Positions 41,093-43,137 of a stretch of DNA of 43,137 bases are shown in pieces. Within the stretch, counting starts at the first letter, position 1, and each line of letters starts with the position of its first letter. Origin of the DNA: an uncultured Mycobacteriales bacterium (GTDB lineage: Bacteria > Actinomycetota > Actinomycetes > Mycobacteriales > CADCTP01); assembly GCA_902805565.1 (NCBI GenBank), contig CADCTP010000128.1, positions 1-43,137 on the forward strand, written 5' to 3'. The position numbers and the translations under genes are program-made. The notes beneath the pieces were generated by a model that was not told the origin of the DNA, did not search any database, and saw only the letters and a list, made by a program, of their open reading frames with translations.

Positions 41093-43137
41093 TCACCCGG
41101 TCTCGTCGGGGGCCGCCGCGGCGGCCCAGGGCGGTGCACCGGGCTCGCGCAGCTCCACCGCGACGCCGGTCAGCTCGTAGATCCGCAGGCCGGGCTTCCA
41201 GACGCTGGCCCGCCCGTACGCCCGGACCCGGCCGGGGGCGTGCGCCACGTCCAGGACGTGCACCTCCAGGGTGACCTCCCCGTCGCCGGCCAGGAACTGC
41301 CCGCGGTACCGCCAGTCCAGCCGCACCCCCACCGGCAGCACGAACTCCGGGTCCCGCAGCCCGGCCGCGTGCCCGGAGTCGACCAGCCACTCCTGCAGCG
41401 CCTGCAGCACCGTCTCGATCCCGATGGAGCCGGGGATCACCGGGTCCAGGTGGAAGTGCCGGGCGAAGAACCAGGCCGCGGGGTCGATCGGCCGCCGGGC
41501 GTGCAGGTCGCCGCGGCCGGCGTCGCCGCCGCCGTCGACCACGCCGACCGAGTCGAGCAGGGCCAGCTCGCCGCTGCCGGCCCGCGGCCCGGTCCCGGCG
41601 GCCCGCCGCGCCGCCACGTCGATCGTCCGGACCGGCCGGTCGCCCAGCCACGGCGGCACGTGCCGGCCGCCGTCCAGGCCGGCCTGCGCGGTCATGTCCC
41701 GGAAGTGGCCGAACAGCGTGCTGCCCCGGTAGAACGGCTCGCCGCCGGTGGCCAGCTCGAAGTCGAACCGCTGCAGCAGCGCCCCGCGCACGCCGGTCGT
41801 GGCGGTCAGCAGCGTGCGCTGCCGGACGGTCCGGTCGCGCAGGTCGACCTCGCGCAGGACGGTGGCGTGCCCCTCCAGGTTGCGCAGGCTCAGCTCGTCG
41901 GTGTCCGGCGGCGGCTCGGCCCCGAGGTAGTAGCCGGGCACCAGCGCGGACTGCAGCGCGGTCTCCAGCAGCACCAGGTTCGGGGCCGACGCGGTGGAGG
42001 TGCGGGCGTAGTACCAGGCGTCGGCGGGGGAGTCGTACTCCGTCTCGTGCTCGGCCCCGCCCGGCACCTCGTGCGGCGCCACCAGCACCCGGTCCAGCAG
42101 CTGGAGGCCGTACGCGGGCAGCCGGGCCGACCGCCGCCCGTCGAACCGGGCCCAGCGCGGCCCGAACGCCGTGCTCAGCGAGCCCCGGGCGCAGTGGGTC
42201 AGGTGGTGCTCGGTCCGTACCGCCCGCGCGGTCGGCCCGGCACCGGGACGCAGCCGGACGGTCAGGCCGGTCACCCGCCCGTGCGGCCCGACCGCGTCCA
42301 CCCGCAGCCACGGCACCGGGACCAGGTCGATCCCGGTGGCGGTCACCGTCAGCGGGCCCTCCGCCGTCCCGGTCACCGTGTCCGCGGCGTCCCGCTCGAC
42401 GGTCGGGTCGGCCACCGTGACGTGCAGGCCGGCGGCGACCGCGAGCAGCTCGGCGGCCTGCGCGGTCGCCTTCTCCAGGTCCGCGCCCGGCCGGCACCGG
42501 GCGGTCAGCGCGAACCGGCCGGTCGCCACGGTCAGGTCGGTCACCTCGGCCAGCGCGTCCAGGGTCAGCGGGAACGTCCCGTGCCGCGGGCCGAGGACCG
42601 TCGTGCCGGTCTCCAGCGCGACCAGCTCGGCGCCGGTCAGCGCGCCGCGGGTGGGCCGCTCCGGCGGCCGGAACGCGTCCTCCGGAGCGCCCTCCCGGTC
42701 CCGTACGGCCCGGGCGAAGCGGTCGGCCATCCCCGGCGTCGCCACCACGGTGACGTCGGCGAGCCGGTGCAGCACCCGGCCGGCCGGGTCGGTCGCGGTC
42801 ACGTCGACCACGAGGCTGTCGGCGGCGACCCGGACGTGGTCGACGACCGCGGTGAACGGCGTCCCGTCCGGCAGCGGGGCCGGCAGGTCCACCCGGCCGA
42901 TCGACAAGGGCAGGCAGGCCTGCCCGAGCACCCGGCGGGCCAGGATCGTCGGGCCGTGCAGCAGCACGTCGGCCAGCACGGGGGAGTAGGTGCGGCCGGC
43001 GTACCCGGGCAGCGGCGCGTCCGGCAGCCGGCACGCCAGCTCCAGCCGGTCATCGGCGGCGGCCACCACCCGGCGCACGCCCTGCAGGACCGGCCCGTGG
43101 AACAGCGTCCCGTCCCGGTAGACGTCCGCGCCGGCCG
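41093..43137 (-). CDS. PUFA-synthase-like PKS, C-terminal part with PKS-type DH and two FabA-type DH domains; 5' partial
   Basis: The frame stays open to the window edge, so the gene begins beyond 43137 and a GTG at 43078 is internal. At the edge YRDGTLFHGPVLQGVRRV marks the hot-dog dehydratase of a type I PKS (LFHGP motif). Then come two FabA-like halves: one around CARGSLSTAFGPRWARF and ETEYDSPADAWYYA, the second with WFFARHFHLDPVIPGS and GIETVLQALQEWL. The protein ends in DETG. This matches a PfaA-like C-terminal DH fused to a PfaC-like DH pair. KS, AT, ACP and KR domains would be expected upstream but cannot be seen. The stop is 6 bp before the next PKS gene, so the two are one operon. 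Confidence 0.9.
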   Translation of the reverse strand, partial: AGADVYRDGTLFHGPVLQGVRRVVAAADDRLELACRLPDAPLPGYAGRTYSPVLADVLLHGPTILARRVLGQACLPLSIGRVDLPAPLPDGTPFTAVVDHVRVAADSLVVDVTATDPAGRVLHRLADVTVVATPGMADRFARAVRDREGAPEDAFRPPERPTRGALTGAELVALETGTTVLGPRHGTFPLTLDALAEVTDLTVATGRFALTARCRPGADLEKATAQAAELLAVAAGLHVTVADPTVERDAADTVTGTAEGPLTVTATGIDLVPVPWLRVDAVGPHGRVTGLTVRLRPGAGPTARAVRTEHHLTHCARGSLSTAFGPRWARFDGRRSARLPAYGLQLLDRVLVAPHEVPGGAEHETEYDSPADAWYYARTSTASAPNLVLLETALQSALVPGYYLGAEPPPDTDELSLRNLEGHATVLREVDLRDRTVRQRTLLTATTGVRGALLQRFDFELATGGEPFYRGSTLFGHFRDMTAQAGLDGGRHVPPWLGDRPVRTIDVAARRAAGTGPRAGSGELALLDSVGVVDGGGDAGRGDLHARRPIDPAAWFFARHFHLDPVIPGSIGIETVLQALQEWLVDSGHAAGLRDPEFVLPVGVRLDWRYRGQFLAGDGEVTLEVHVLDVAHAPGRVRAYGRASVWKPGLRIYELTGVAVELREPGAPPWAAAAAPDETG

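Overview
The window is very GC-rich DNA with dense, often overlapping genes, GTG starts, ergothioneine genes, NarL- and LytTR-type two-component systems and a streptogrisin-like protease. This points to an actinomycete (Actinomycetota), probably a soil or plant-litter organism that degrades cellulose. Genus cannot be read from the sequence. No rRNA, tRNA, CRISPR array, insertion sequence or integrase was seen.

Layout: 1-2.04 kb, a secreted S1 protease with a ricin-type lectin (5' end outside the window), a cupin and a small basic protein. 2.3-5.7 kb, a NarL-type kinase/regulator pair, a BtuF-like protein and a flavoprotein. 5.75-8.94 kb, the ergothioneine operon egtB-egtC-egtD, led by a collapsed egtA. 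9.0-10.25 kb, two adjacent TenA-family genes, one with and one without the catalytic Cys. 10.6-12.4 kb, an Fpg/Nei glycosylase and a D-amino-acid oxidase. 12.5-13.8 kb, a deletion scar joining the ends of a MarR gene and an ABC ATPase gene, then the orphan ABC-2 permease. 13.8-15.8 kb, a LytS/LytTR system. 15.8-17.5 kb, an AlbA/Schlafen-type regulator with its own operator-like repeats. 17.5-20.2 kb, a two-gene operon of a sphingosine-phosphate-lyase-like enzyme and an MFS_2 carrier. 20.4-24.4 kb, two solute:sodium symporter modules, the second (DUF485 + ActP-like) preceded by a LytTR-type direct repeat and a Crp-like palindrome. 24.5-26.5 kb, a small acidic protein, an ECF41-like sigma factor, a small monooxygenase-like protein and a rhodanese. 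26.5-29.2 kb, a GH9 cellulase with two CBM3 modules, a CebR/CelR box and the tail of a lost second cellulase. 29.4-32.5 kb, an unrecognised membrane/coiled-coil protein and a RecQ-type helicase. 32.6-35.9 kb, a TPP riboswitch with a CytX-like transporter, two small genes and an AlkZ-like winged-helix protein. 35.9-43.1 kb, two large PUFA-synthase-like PKS genes on the minus strand, running out of the window.

How the genes work together: CytX (under TPP control) and the TenA pair form a thiamine-pyrimidine salvage route. The LytS/LytTR pair probably controls the symporters through the 10-N11-10 direct repeat. The AlkZ-like gene ends 9 bp from the PKS gene and may be a resistance gene for its product. 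The cellulase appears to be controlled by cellobiose through the CebR/CelR operator.

Two patterns stand out. Many genes have an A-N3-T type -10 hexamer exactly 6-8 nt before the start codon, which predicts leaderless transcripts. Three loci (egtA, marR/ABC ATPase, cellulase) keep only gene ends, which means either repeated internal deletions or assembly collapse.
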